From positions 372,001 through 436,000 of the forward strand of contig NZ_WSSC01000001.1 in NCBI RefSeq assembly GCF_009792895.1: a stretch of 64,000 bases of DNA, in the 5' to 3' direction. A model generated the notes under the pieces. It saw only the letters and a list, made by a program, of their open reading frames with translations. It made no database searches and was not told the DNA's origin. The DNA comes from Pigmentibacter ruber. GTDB taxonomy: Bacteria > Bdellovibrionota_B > Oligoflexia > Silvanigrellales > Silvanigrellaceae. Of the stretch, positions 35,346-44,044 are shown in pieces (the first letter of the stretch is position 1; every line of letters begins with the position of its first letter). The translations under genes and the position numbers were made by a program.

Positions 35346-36236
35346 CTAAGAATTCTTTATTTTCTCTATTTCAGAAATGGGTAGATCTGTAATTTTACTA
35401 ATCATTTCAATTGAAAAATCATTTGCTAAAAGGTTTAAAACAATTTCTTTATTTCGATTATTAATTCCTTTAGCAAAACCTAGTTGCTCTCCCTCATTTT
35501 TCCCATTGTGAAAACCTTTAGTAAAACCAATCTTTACTCCCTCTTCTCTAGCCCCATCCATGTCGGTATTGTAATCAAGTTCATATTTTCTTCTGGCTTC
35601 GTATTTAGCCCTAGCAACGGGATCTTGGCTGATATATTCAAGTGTATTAAATGCTTTTTCAATTTCAGGTGTTTGCATAGCCATGACGGTCTCCTTTGAA
35701 GCACCTTTAAAAAAGTGCATCCATTTATCCAGTTCATTATAATACTGATCTGGGATTTTGGGAACTTCTAAAAAGTAAAGTTGGAAATCTTGGGAAAAAA
35801 CTTTTCTTGTTTCTGTATCTAACGGTTTAATTTTTGTCATAAAATAATCTTTATCTTTAAAAAAATTAAAGTTTAAAATATGAATACAGATAGCTGGCTT
35901 TAAAGTTTTATATTTTTTTCCACTAGTTAATTGTTGTTCATAAAGTTTGGCCCAGTAGTATAAACAACGTTTTTCATACTCATAAGTATTTTGTACTTGA
36001 ATTTCAATATTCACAAAACTTTCATTGTTGAGTTTTGCCAAGACATCTAGCCTGGTTTCCTTATCATCTTCTTGATCTTTATTAATTTCCGTATTTAAAT
36101 AAGTTAAGGAAATAATTTTTTCATCTTCTGGATAATTTAACACACTATTTAAAAAGTGAATTAAGATATCTTCTTTCTCCCCAAAAATTCGTTTAAAAAC
36201 ATAATCATTTTTAATATCAAGCAATTCAAATTCCAT
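35346..36236 (-). CDS. Rpn family PD-(D/E)XK nuclease, copy 2
   Basis: The 296-residue protein is nearly identical to the copy at 6609-7523 over the nuclease domain (RLDVLAKL, FVNIEIQV), with a shorter charged-repeat region (GFTKGFHNGKNEGEQLGFAK, then GINNRNKEIV), matching the free-standing piece at 6205. The ATG at 36236 has AAAGGGG upstream; the longer frame to 36323 runs through leader sequence. An internal AAAGGAG and ATG at 35684 would express the C-terminal part. The 3' end overlaps an inverted repeat as in the other copies. Together with the next copy it closes the toxin island on the right. Confidence 0.87.
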   Translation of the reverse strand: MEFELLDIKNDYVFKRIFGEKEDILIHFLNSVLNYPEDEKIISLTYLNTEINKDQEDDKETRLDVLAKLNNESFVNIEIQVQNTYEYEKRCLYYWAKLYEQQLTSGKKYKTLKPAICIHILNFNFFKDKDYFMTKIKPLDTETRKVFSQDFQLYFLEVPKIPDQYYNELDKWMHFFKGASKETVMAMQTPEIEKAFNTLEYISQDPVARAKYEARRKYELDYNTDMDGAREEGVKIGFTKGFHNGKNEGEQLGFAKGINNRNKEIVLNLLANDFSIEMISKITDLPISEIEKIKNS

Positions 36237-36241
36237 TAGAG

Positions 36242-36267
36242 CCCCTTTCAAGTAAACGGAAAAGGAG
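36242..36267 (-). promoter_or_regulatory. Leader hairpin masking the ribosome site, Rpn copy 2
   Basis: Minus-strand CTCCTTT (36261-36267) faces AAAGGGG (36242-36248) across 12 bases. The single change from the other copies turns a U-A into a U-G pair, so the stem is kept. Confidence 0.5.
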
Positions 36268-36516
36268 CATAAATTAAAAAAAATGAAATGTGGGGAGCTG
36301 CACAGAAACTGAACAATGATCAAAAAAACTGATCAAAGTAAATTTCTATTTTATATTTTTCTTTTCAGTATTAAAATAAATTCTTTTAATTTTTCAAAAT
36401 ATTAAATTAAATTATTTCGGTAGGATATTAGGTCAATATTTTTTTATGGATTAAAAATCATTATTTTTGTTGAATTTTAAGGATCAATATTAAAAATTTA
36501 ATGAATAATAGAGAAA

Positions 36517-37419
36517 CTAACTATTCTTTAGTTTCTCTATTTCAGAAATGGGGAGATCTGTTATTTTACTAATCATTTCAATTGAAAAATCATTTGCTAA
36601 AAGGTTTAAAACAATTTCTTTATTTCTTTTGTACTCGCCAATTTGAACCCCTTCATTTTTCCCTTTAGTAAAACCTAGTTGCTCTCCCTCATTTTTCCCA
36701 TTTTGAAAACCTTTAGTAAAACCCTCTTCTCTAGCTCCATCCATGTCGGTGTTGTAGTCCAGTTCATATTTTCTTCTGGCTTCGTACTTTGCTCTAGCAA
36801 TGGGATCTTGGCTGATATATTCAAGTGTACTAAATGCTTTTTCAATTTCAGGTGTTTGCATAGCCATGACGGTCTCCTTTGAAGCACCTTTAAAAAAGTG
36901 CATCCATTTATCCAGTTCATTATAATACTGATCTGGGATTTTTGGAACTTCTAAAAAGTAGAGTTGGAAATCAGTACTGAAAACGTATTTTGTATCAATG
37001 TCTAACGTTTTAATTTTAGTAAAAAAATGTTCTTTATGTTTAAAGAAATTAAAGTTTAAAATATGAATACAGATAGCAGGTTTTAAAGTTTTGTATTTCT
37101 TTCCAATGGTTAATTGTTGTTCATAAAGTTTAGCCCAATAATACAAGCACCGTTTTTCATATTCATAAGTGTTTTGTACTTGGATTTCTATGTTAACAAA
37201 GCTTTCATTATTTAGTTTTGCCAACACATCTAGCCTAGTTTCCTTATCGTCTTCTTGATCTTTATTTATTTCAGTATTTAAATATGTTAAGGAAATAATT
37301 TTTTCATTTTCTGGATAATTTAACACACTATTTAAAAAGTGAATTAAGATATCTTCTTTTTCACCAAAAATGCGTTTAAAAACATAATCATTTTTAATAT
37401 CAAGCAATTCGAATTGCAT
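36517..37419 (-). CDS. Rpn family PD-(D/E)XK nuclease, copy 3
   Basis: The 300-residue protein starts MQFELLDIKNDYVFKRIFG at the ATG 37419 with AAAGGAG before it. The catalytic core is as in the other copies. The central part (FFKHKEHFFTKIKTLDID, YVFSTDFQLYFLEV) is the most diverged of the three. The charged-repeat region has GFTKGFQNG and GFTKGKNEG. An internal ribosome site and ATG at 36867 (spacing 6) again precede MAMQTPEIEKAF. It is separated from copy 2 by 280 bases that include a complete leader, so each copy is an independent transcription unit. Confidence 0.87.
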   Translation of the reverse strand: MQFELLDIKNDYVFKRIFGEKEDILIHFLNSVLNYPENEKIISLTYLNTEINKDQEDDKETRLDVLAKLNNESFVNIEIQVQNTYEYEKRCLYYWAKLYEQQLTIGKKYKTLKPAICIHILNFNFFKHKEHFFTKIKTLDIDTKYVFSTDFQLYFLEVPKIPDQYYNELDKWMHFFKGASKETVMAMQTPEIEKAFSTLEYISQDPIARAKYEARRKYELDYNTDMDGAREEGFTKGFQNGKNEGEQLGFTKGKNEGVQIGEYKRNKEIVLNLLANDFSIEMISKITDLPISEIEKLKNS

Positions 37420-37424
37420 TAAAA

Positions 37425-37450
37425 CTCCTTTCAAGTAAACGGAAAAGGAG
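37425..37450 (-). promoter_or_regulatory. Leader hairpin masking the ribosome site, Rpn copy 3
   Basis: Minus-strand CTCCTTT (37444-37450) is exactly complementary to AAAGGAG (37425-37431) with a 12-base loop, as before the other full copies. Confidence 0.5.
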
Positions 37451-37994
37451 CATAAATAAAAAATAATGAAATGTGTGGTGCTGAACATAAAATGAACTAT
37501 GCTGATAAAAAACTGCTCAATAGTACTATTAAAAAAATTAATAATTTATTTTATTGAAAATATATTTTAAAATATTTTATTGTTCCACATTTTTAATCTC
37601 CATAATTTAATGACTTGCTCTAGGTAATGTAAAAATTTATATTTTGGAAAATGCTTAGATTTTGTAATTCTAATTTTAAAAGTAAGAAAATAAAAATATT
37701 TTAATTTAATAAAAAATATTTTTAAATTAATAATAAAAAAATGTTTTATTAATATAAATATTTAAAATAAATTTAAAAAATTTATAAAAAAATATATTTG
37801 CAAAATTTATTTATATAAAAATATTTATAATTAAAATTAATTATATTAATTATAAATATTTTTATTACAATGTAAAATAATGAGTATTTATTAATAATTT
37901 ATCAAGAAAATAATAGATAAAAAAGTTGAATGTGTAATTCAATCGTGTTAGTAAAAGAAAAGTTTTTAAATAATAATTTTATAGGAGTATTGAT
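37451..37994. other. AT-rich non-coding region before the lectin gene
   Basis: About 540 bases, almost pure A/T over 37680-37900, hold the divergent control regions of the Rpn copy and the lectin. A small palindrome TTGAATGTGTAATTCAA (37926-37942) lies 53 bases before the lectin start and could be an operator. No convincing -10/-35 pair stands out. Confidence 0.4.
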
Positions 37995-38453
37995 ATGAAA
38001 TCAAAATTTATGAAGTACATGAAAATTAATTCAGCACTATTTTTTGCTTTATTTTCGTTAGTACCTTCTTTTGCACACGCACTAGTCAATATTGTTAATG
38101 TTGCAACTGGAAAGTATTTAGATAGTAATAGTGCAGGAAACGCATATACTTTGAATGGAAATGGTGGCAATTATCAAATGTGGGATATTATTTGGTTTGA
38201 TAGAGGTATTGTTACGTTTAGAAATTATGCAACAGGGTTAACTTTAGATAGTAATGGTGCAGGAAATGCTTATACTCTTGTTGGGAATGGTGGCAACTAT
38301 CAAAAGTGGGAACTTAGATATGAAAATGAAGGAAAATTTCGTTTAAGGAACGAAGCAACTGGAAGATGCTTAGATAGCAATGGTGCTGGAGATTTATATA
38401 CTCTTGAGTGCAATGGCGGAAATTATCAATTATGGAAATTTGTTTGGCACTGA
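37995..38453 (+). CDS. Secreted ricin-type beta-trefoil lectin
   Basis: The 152-residue protein has a signal peptide (SFAHA/LV) and exactly three repeats of about 40 residues. Each repeat has ATG-x-x-LDSN-x-AG-x-x-YTL followed by NGGNYQxW: YQMWDI, YQKWEL and YQLWKF. Three QxW repeats define the ricin B (R-type) beta-trefoil, which binds sugars, often galactose types. No enzymatic domain is attached, so it is a stand-alone exported lectin. Start: ATG with AGGAG upstream. A strong terminator follows. It may act in adhesion to host or prey surfaces; that is inference. Confidence 0.9.
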   Translation: MKSKFMKYMKINSALFFALFSLVPSFAHALVNIVNVATGKYLDSNSAGNAYTLNGNGGNYQMWDIIWFDRGIVTFRNYATGLTLDSNGAGNAYTLVGNGGNYQKWELRYENEGKFRLRNEATGRCLDSNGAGDLYTLECNGGNYQLWKFVWH

Positions 38454-38501
38454 TTGATCATTAATTATACTTTTTTTGATTGTCTCCTTCATATTTAATT
38501 T

Positions 38502-38536
38502 AAAAAATTGACTAAGTTTTGTTTAGTCAATTTTTT
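38502..38536. terminator. Terminator after the lectin gene
   Basis: A 14-bp perfect stem, AAAAAATTGACTAA (38502-38515) with TTAGTCAATTTTTT (38523-38536), has a 7-base loop. The A-run and T-run on the two arms make it a terminator that could work in both directions. Confidence 0.85.
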
Positions 38537-38578
38537 ATTAATGTAATATAAATTGTATAAATTAAGAAGGAGTATTTT

Positions 38579-39415
38579 ATGAAAGTAAAACGGTATAAAT
38601 ATATTTTAGTATTTTTGCTTTTTTCTGTTTTATCTGCAAAAGCAGAAGAAAGAAAAATTTTTCAATTGAATGGCGACTTTTTTTCTGGCTTTAAAACAAA
38701 AGTAAGTAACATAACTACAATTGCCCCTCTTTATAATGAACGTCGCAGTTTTTCTGGTTATCAATTTATTAATATCCTTCAAGATAAAAAAATAGATTAT
38801 AAAAAATATGACATTATTACTTTTATTGCAAAAGATGATTTCAAAATCTCTATTCCAATTTCCTTTATTGATAAATACAAACCTTTTTTGGCAATAAAGG
38901 ATAATACCCTTAAAAATAAAATGGATTGGCAAGATGTAAGAGATGGAGGGCGGGTCATAAATGGGGGGCCATATTATCTGATGTGGGAAGAAGAAAAAAA
39001 AGTACAAAATGAATATTGGGCATTTGGTGTTGTAAAATTGCAATTTAGTAGTTTTAAAGAAGCTTTTGGGGCTAGTATCCCGAAAGATACTTCCAAGAAA
39101 AATATTATGCAAGGCTTTCAAGTATATCAGGAGACATGCTCGGCATGCCACTCAATGAATTTAATTGGTGGGCAATTGGGCCTGGAAATGAATGTGCCTA
39201 AAAACTTTTCTGAATACTATACTGCTGAATATATAAAGGCTTATACTAAATCACCTACTTCATTTAGGGCAAATGCAAAAATGCCGCCAGTAAAAATTTC
39301 AGATGAGCAATTTAGTAATTTTTTTCTATATTTGAAAGAAATGAAAGAAAATAAATTATGTAACAATGATTTTACTTGCCAAAATTTAATGGACACAAAA
39401 CTTTTAAAGAAATAA
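38579..39415 (+). CDS. Periplasmic c-type cytochrome with N-terminal SUOX-like domain
   Basis: A signal peptide (LSAKA/EE) precedes a domain of about 150 residues with FSGYQFINILQ and KYDIITFIAKDDFKISIPIS, which look like the molybdopterin oxidoreductase (SUOX-type) fold. The C-terminal domain is a class I cytochrome c: heme site CSACH at residues 187-191 and distal Met235 in AKMPP. The protein would act in periplasmic electron transfer. No molybdenum-binding cysteine is evident in the first domain, so that part may be non-catalytic. Ribosome site AGAAGGAG. The partner dehydrogenase or oxidase is not in the window. Confidence 0.75.
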   Translation: MKVKRYKYILVFLLFSVLSAKAEERKIFQLNGDFFSGFKTKVSNITTIAPLYNERRSFSGYQFINILQDKKIDYKKYDIITFIAKDDFKISIPISFIDKYKPFLAIKDNTLKNKMDWQDVRDGGRVINGGPYYLMWEEEKKVQNEYWAFGVVKLQFSSFKEAFGASIPKDTSKKNIMQGFQVYQETCSACHSMNLIGGQLGLEMNVPKNFSEYYTAEYIKAYTKSPTSFRANAKMPPVKISDEQFSNFFLYLKEMKENKLCNNDFTCQNLMDTKLLKK

Positions 39416-39605
39416 AAAAAATACAGAAACCTATCTAGCCAAGTAGAAAATAAAATCAGGGTTCATTATTAATTCTAATGCAAAGAATAATGTAATGAAA
39501 TCAGTGTTTTTTCATCATATTTTCATAAAATAGACATTTAAAAAATGCTAAAATTTCCTTCTTGGAAGAGAAATATTTATCTGAATCTAAATGTTAGGAT
39601 GACTT

Positions 39606-41639
39606 ATGCAAAAAGAATTTGTAGATGAAAAATTAACTGGTTTTTCAAGATTTATTCAAGATGGATCATATCGTCCTTTTAAAAAAAAGGAGGGTGGACA
39701 AGAATCTAAATCTGAATTGGGTGGTGTTTATCAAACTTCTGTAGGCAATACAAATTATTATGTTTTGTTTAAACAAGGAAGAAATGATGGAGAAACTTTA
39801 AGTGAGTTTATAGCGTCTAAATTTTATAATTATGCTCTACATGGTTTTGGAGCAAGCGTATTTCTAGCTACAAAAAATTCAGAAACTAAAACAAAAGTTG
39901 TAAACAAACAAAAATTACATTCAGAAATATATATAGGATCAGTTTTTTTTCAAGAATTTAAAGAAATATATAAAATCATGAATTTAAAAGATCGGCCTAT
40001 ATTTCTTCAAACCTTTCATGATAAAAAAGCAAAAAATTTTGTAACACAATACAAAAATAGTAATTTAGGTGAAGTTTTAGCTGTGAGCTTATGGCTTGGG
40101 GATTATGATACGCATATAGCCAATTTGGGTTTAGCAAATGTAGAAGGCAATATGCATTTTGTTAAAATTGATCATGGATGGAGTTTTGCTGAAATCCAGA
40201 ATCAAATGGATTATAAAAAAGTTCCTTGGTCAAAAATAAATGGCTTTGGAAAACCAACAAATCACTTTGCGGACTATGACTATGGTGATTTTTATACAAA
40301 TCCAAATTATTCTTTTGCACAAAAATTATATGCTTTAAAGCAAATTGATCGTGAAGATATTAGAAAAATACTTATCTTAGCTTTTAATGAATTACAGATG
40401 TACTATAGCTTTAGTGCATTTGAAGAATTAGCACATTGGATAGGTTTTCCTAAAAAAAATCAAATTTCAATTAAAAATCTTATTCAATATTTAGAGGAAA
40501 AATTATATTTACGTGCAATATCTGGAATTGAAAGCCTAAATAAAAATGGATTGTATTCTAATGAATTAGAAAGAAATGAATTGGCCACGAAAGTTACTTT
40601 AAAATTAATTTCATATGGTTATGGTTTAGGTCGATTAACTGAAAAAAGTCTAGATCAATATGATGATTATGTTTTAAAAGAAGTAAAACATTTAGAAAAT
40701 CCAAGTGATCCTGATTATAATTTCTTTGGTAAAGATAGAGATGCAAAAGGAAATAGATCTCTTTATTATAATCCTCGAACAGGGCAACAAGAATTTAGAC
40801 ATGTATCAGGAATTAGAGGCGAGCATACTAATAGAGCTTATTCAAAAAAATTATCAACAACTTTAATTCGTCCAGATGGGAATACAGCATTTTATGGTAA
40901 TATAGAAAATCCAGTAGGATTTATTCACAATTTATTTCAGGTGCACAATAAAAATTGGAAGTATGTATTTAAGTCTAATGCATATACAAATTCTAAGTGG
41001 TGGGTAGGAAATCAAAAAATAAATAACATGTATTTGAAAGATGTATACAAAGACCTTTATATTGAAATTGATCAATTAAGAAATGAGCTTTTAAATCATT
41101 CAAAAGAAAAATTAAGAGCAGATAATTATAATGAAATTTTAGTAGGATTAAATGCACATTCACTATGTGGTATGTTTAGTCCATTAACAGAAGCTAAAAA
41201 TATATTAAATTTAGCTTCTGCTTATCTCGCAGCATTAAAAATTTTAAAAAAGGATTTTCTTCCTACATTTGTTTTTGGTGAAAGAAGTCGTGTAGATAGA
41301 GCAATAAAAAGAAGTATTATTCATCCTTTGACGTTAGAAGAGTTATTAGATGTTTTGACGGTTGAAATAAAAAGAAAATCTAAAGAATTTTTAATGTTTC
41401 ATTATACTCTGTTTCAAGAGAATTATGATTCTAGTAAAATTAATTCAGAAACATATATTACTCAAGTTAGATCTATATTATATACTAAATTTATTCATCA
41501 ATCACAGCTCTATGAAATAGAAAATTATTATAATCAGAAATTAAATGAGGCTTACTCAAAAGGTCTAAGAAATATTGGACAGTATGAAATGCCTAGACAA
41601 GTTGATATAAAGCCAGAAATATATGTTACACGTTTATAG
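39606..41639 (+). CDS. LepB-like kinase-fold protein, possible host-directed effector
   Basis: The 677-residue protein has no signal peptide. The N-terminal 250 residues resemble the N-domain of Legionella LepB, a phosphoinositide kinase: GGVYQTSVGNTNYYVLFKQ (nucleotide and Lys region), then the catalytic loop GDYDTHIANLGL (His170, Asn173) and the metal-binding KIDHGWSFA (Asp189). The rest is helical and includes a segment with YYNPRTGQQEFRHVSGIRGE. It lacks an obvious Rab-GAP domain by eye. A lipid- or protein-kinase effector delivered to eukaryotic cells is the best reading; the delivery system is not in the window. The last bases overlap the convergent gene at 41634 by six. Confidence 0.6.
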   Translation: MQKEFVDEKLTGFSRFIQDGSYRPFKKKEGGQESKSELGGVYQTSVGNTNYYVLFKQGRNDGETLSEFIASKFYNYALHGFGASVFLATKNSETKTKVVNKQKLHSEIYIGSVFFQEFKEIYKIMNLKDRPIFLQTFHDKKAKNFVTQYKNSNLGEVLAVSLWLGDYDTHIANLGLANVEGNMHFVKIDHGWSFAEIQNQMDYKKVPWSKINGFGKPTNHFADYDYGDFYTNPNYSFAQKLYALKQIDREDIRKILILAFNELQMYYSFSAFEELAHWIGFPKKNQISIKNLIQYLEEKLYLRAISGIESLNKNGLYSNELERNELATKVTLKLISYGYGLGRLTEKSLDQYDDYVLKEVKHLENPSDPDYNFFGKDRDAKGNRSLYYNPRTGQQEFRHVSGIRGEHTNRAYSKKLSTTLIRPDGNTAFYGNIENPVGFIHNLFQVHNKNWKYVFKSNAYTNSKWWVGNQKINNMYLKDVYKDLYIEIDQLRNELLNHSKEKLRADNYNEILVGLNAHSLCGMFSPLTEAKNILNLASAYLAALKILKKDFLPTFVFGERSRVDRAIKRSIIHPLTLEELLDVLTVEIKRKSKEFLMFHYTLFQENYDSSKINSETYITQVRSILYTKFIHQSQLYEIENYYNQKLNEAYSKGLRNIGQYEMPRQVDIKPEIYVTRL

Positions 41640-42266
41640 TTTCTCATTAAGAGGTATAAATTTTAACTGTAAATCTTGCTTATTGTTATTAAAGGAGCAG
41701 TAAGCATTAATATCATTGCAATCAATTCTGTTTATAATATTTTCTAATTGAAATTCACTTCCTTTGTTATTTAAAGCGAAATAAGTTAAATTTTTTGAAG
41801 AATATACTGTCAAATAATTTTTATTGCTTTTCGCATTTAGAAACTTAATGCGCACAAAATCATTTTTATAGATACTTTTACTAGTAGAAATTATTGGTGA
41901 TCTTAAATTATTCTCCAATTTATTTCCATTACAAAAATAGGGACTTTCTTGACTTGGTTCTATAACAATAAAGTTAGAGTTTTTATTGTTATTATGTTGC
42001 AATTTAATATAAGCAAATGAAAAATCATACCACAAATTAGCAAAAGAAAAATTACCTAGATAGGTATTATTTTTTTCAACAATAGCAGCATAAGGAGTAC
42101 AATATTCCATAATTTGGAAATCACTATCTACTGCATAGGGTTGGGTTTGTATGTACGAGTCATAATCATTTTCTGCAACAAAATCATCTTGTTCTTTAAT
42201 AGGAGCGAAACATGCTAATGCACTACAGGAGGCGAAAAAAGCAATTGAGGTGGCAAGTAATTTCAT
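41634..42266 (-). CDS. Secreted protein of unknown function
   Basis: The 210-residue protein has an export signal (KLLATSIAFFASCSALACFA). Two cysteines at the end of it make a lipoprotein possible, but neither fits the lipobox well, so a plain Sec signal is as likely. The mature part is beta-rich with several Cys and Tyr residues (EYCTPYAAIVEKNN, FALNNKGSEFQLENI). GAAGGGG precedes the ATG. It is convergent with the LepB-like gene and overlaps its end by six bases. No family recognised. Confidence 0.65.
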   Translation of the reverse strand: MKLLATSIAFFASCSALACFAPIKEQDDFVAENDYDSYIQTQPYAVDSDFQIMEYCTPYAAIVEKNNTYLGNFSFANLWYDFSFAYIKLQHNNNKNSNFIVIEPSQESPYFCNGNKLENNLRSPIISTSKSIYKNDFVRIKFLNAKSNKNYLTVYSSKNLTYFALNNKGSEFQLENIINRIDCNDINAYCSFNNNKQDLQLKFIPLNEKL

Positions 42267-42490
42267 TAAAACCCCTTCTTATCAAAAAACGTATAGTATA
42301 TTTTATGAAATATATAAGAATCATAAAACTAAATATTTTGTACCAGCAAATGTTTTGGGTATCAATTAGATAAAATTTAATTTAATTTTTTCTTCTTTTT
42401 TAAAGAACTTAAGAAGTATTTTTTTTATATATGCAAAATTTAATAAATATATTGGTATAAATTTAAGAAATACGTTTGCTTAATTTAAAC

Positions 42491-42964
42491 TTATTCTTGT
42501 GCTCTAGGAAAAACAAAATCTTCTTCTATCTGAGCTTTTAATTTTTGTAATGAATCTTTTGAACCATCTGCTAAAACTAATATAGTATCATCCCCTGCTA
42601 TTGTTCCACATAAATACTTATAACCATTATCTAATTCAGTTTTTCCCTCAAAGCTTAATCTTTCATCAATTACGATTGCAAGTGAATTTGCATGACCTGG
42701 TAAGGTATGCAAAACAAGAATATTGGGTTGAGAAACTTTTATATAAATAATAGGACTTTGAGTTTTGGTAAATTGATCCAATACCGTATAGTAGTTATTT
42801 ATTTTTGCAATTCCTAATTTTTTAAGTCTTCTTGATAAGCTAGATTGAGGAATATCTATCCCCAATTTCTTAAGTTTTTCAACTAATTCGTTCTGTTGGG
42901 ATATCTTTTGCCCTCGGATAGTGTCGACAATAATACGATCTTCTTGCTGAATATTATGTTTCAT
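42491..42964 (-). CDS. argR: ArgR-type arginine repressor
   Basis: The 157-residue protein has the ArgR layout. The N-terminal winged helix has IPQSSLSRRLKKLGIAKI, where most ArgR have a TVSRDL-type recognition helix. The C-terminal hexamerisation and arginine-binding domain has VLHTLPGHANSLAIVID and LCGTIAGDDTILVLADG, with the GT-AGDDTI motif that binds arginine. It would regulate arginine biosynthesis or transport in response to arginine. The divergent neighbour is an amino-acid binding protein, a plausible target, but I could not identify a clear ARG box in the intergenic region. The Ser-Arg-Arg in the recognition helix is a deviation from the usual Ser-Arg-Asp. Confidence 0.88.
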   Translation of the reverse strand: MKHNIQQEDRIIVDTIRGQKISQQNELVEKLKKLGIDIPQSSLSRRLKKLGIAKINNYYTVLDQFTKTQSPIIYIKVSQPNILVLHTLPGHANSLAIVIDERLSFEGKTELDNGYKYLCGTIAGDDTILVLADGSKDSLQKLKAQIEEDFVFPRAQE

Positions 42965-43164
42965 TTATAAAATCCTGATTAATAAAAATGATAAAGCAAT
43001 TGGCATGCAATATTTCAAAATTAAACAATCCTGTTCAAAGATAAATTAAAGAGCACTTAATCAGATGTCAAATATTTAGAAAAAGGAAAGATCTTGATTC
43101 ATAATCTCATCTAAGGATAAGATACTGGTAATTTAGATAAATTAAATTGATTAAAGGAAATTCA

Positions 43165-43956
43165 GTGACAAAATTTGGTTTGGGAAAGCATTTTGTGAGT
43201 TTAAAATTTTTTTATCTTCAATTAGCTTTTTTATTTACTATAATTAACTTTCCTTTGAAAGCTTATTGCGAAAAACAAAGTATTCCTTTGAAAGTATGCA
43301 CAACTGGTGGGTTTGTTCCTTTTTCATCTTATGCAAATGGTAAATGGATTGGTTTTGATATAGAAATGATTAAAGAATTTAGCAAAACAAGTCACTTTAA
43401 ATATAAAGTATATAATTTTAATATTGATGATATATTTCAGGCTTTAAATGACTATAAATGTGATCTTATTGCTGCAGGTATAACAATAACCGATGAAAGG
43501 AAAAAAGAATTTTTATTCAGCTTGCCCTATTATTCAAGCGGCATTGTGTACATGTATAAAAAAGAAAATTTAGAGATTGATAAAGTTGAAAAATTTGAAA
43601 TGCTGAACTCGAATAAATATAAAGTTGGAGTCAAACTTGGAACTACAAATGATTACTTTGCAGTGAAGTACTTAGGAAATACAAATATCACAAAATTTAC
43701 AGATTACAGTGAAGTTATAAATGCGGTTATAATGGGTTCTGTTGATTATGTTATTGTAGATTTAAGTTTTGCATCGTTTGTTGAGAAAAAAAATCCTAAT
43801 CAATTAAATTATAAATTAACCCAAGAAGATCATGAATTATATGGAATTGTTTCAAGAAAAAATAATCAAGAATTAATTAATAATTTTAATAAATTTTTAG
43901 ATAAATGGAAAAGTTCAGGAAAATATGAAAAAATATTGAAAAAGTATTTTAATTAA
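43165..43956 (+). CDS. Amino-acid ABC transporter substrate-binding protein (SBP family 3)
   Basis: The start is the GTG at 43165, five bases after AAAGGAAA; the TTG at 43147 lies before this site. The 263-residue protein has an N-terminal hydrophobic export segment, then LKVCTTGGFVPFSSYANGKW, IGFDIEMIKEF, CDLIAAGITITDERKKEFLFS and VGVKLGTTNDYFAV, the order typical of family 3 binding proteins for polar amino acids. The matching permease and ATPase are not adjacent. Divergence from argR suggests a basic amino acid as ligand and ArgR control; both are inference. Confidence 0.85.
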   Translation: MTKFGLGKHFVSLKFFYLQLAFLFTIINFPLKAYCEKQSIPLKVCTTGGFVPFSSYANGKWIGFDIEMIKEFSKTSHFKYKVYNFNIDDIFQALNDYKCDLIAAGITITDERKKEFLFSLPYYSSGIVYMYKKENLEIDKVEKFEMLNSNKYKVGVKLGTTNDYFAVKYLGNTNITKFTDYSEVINAVIMGSVDYVIVDLSFASFVEKKNPNQLNYKLTQEDHELYGIVSRKNNQELINNFNKFLDKWKSSGKYEKILKKYFN

Positions 43957-44044
43957 TTTTCTAAAGTACAAATCCAAATTTTTGACATTTAAATTTAATG
44001 AAAAAATGACGAAAAAAAGACGCATTTTCAATTTGAGGTACGTT

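Noticed and set aside
35484-36920. Overlapping frames on both strands in the Rpn copies
   Set aside because: The same shadow frames recur in every copy only because the Rpn genes are repeated; they lack ribosome sites.
6146-37419. Rpn copies as a classic insertion sequence
   Set aside because: No terminal inverted repeats or target-site duplications enclose the genes, and the local duplication is explained by exchange between 12-base direct repeats.
42965-43164. ARG box between argR and the binding-protein gene
   Set aside because: Only half-site-like pieces (ATTCATA near 43097) were found, not a paired 18-base box.
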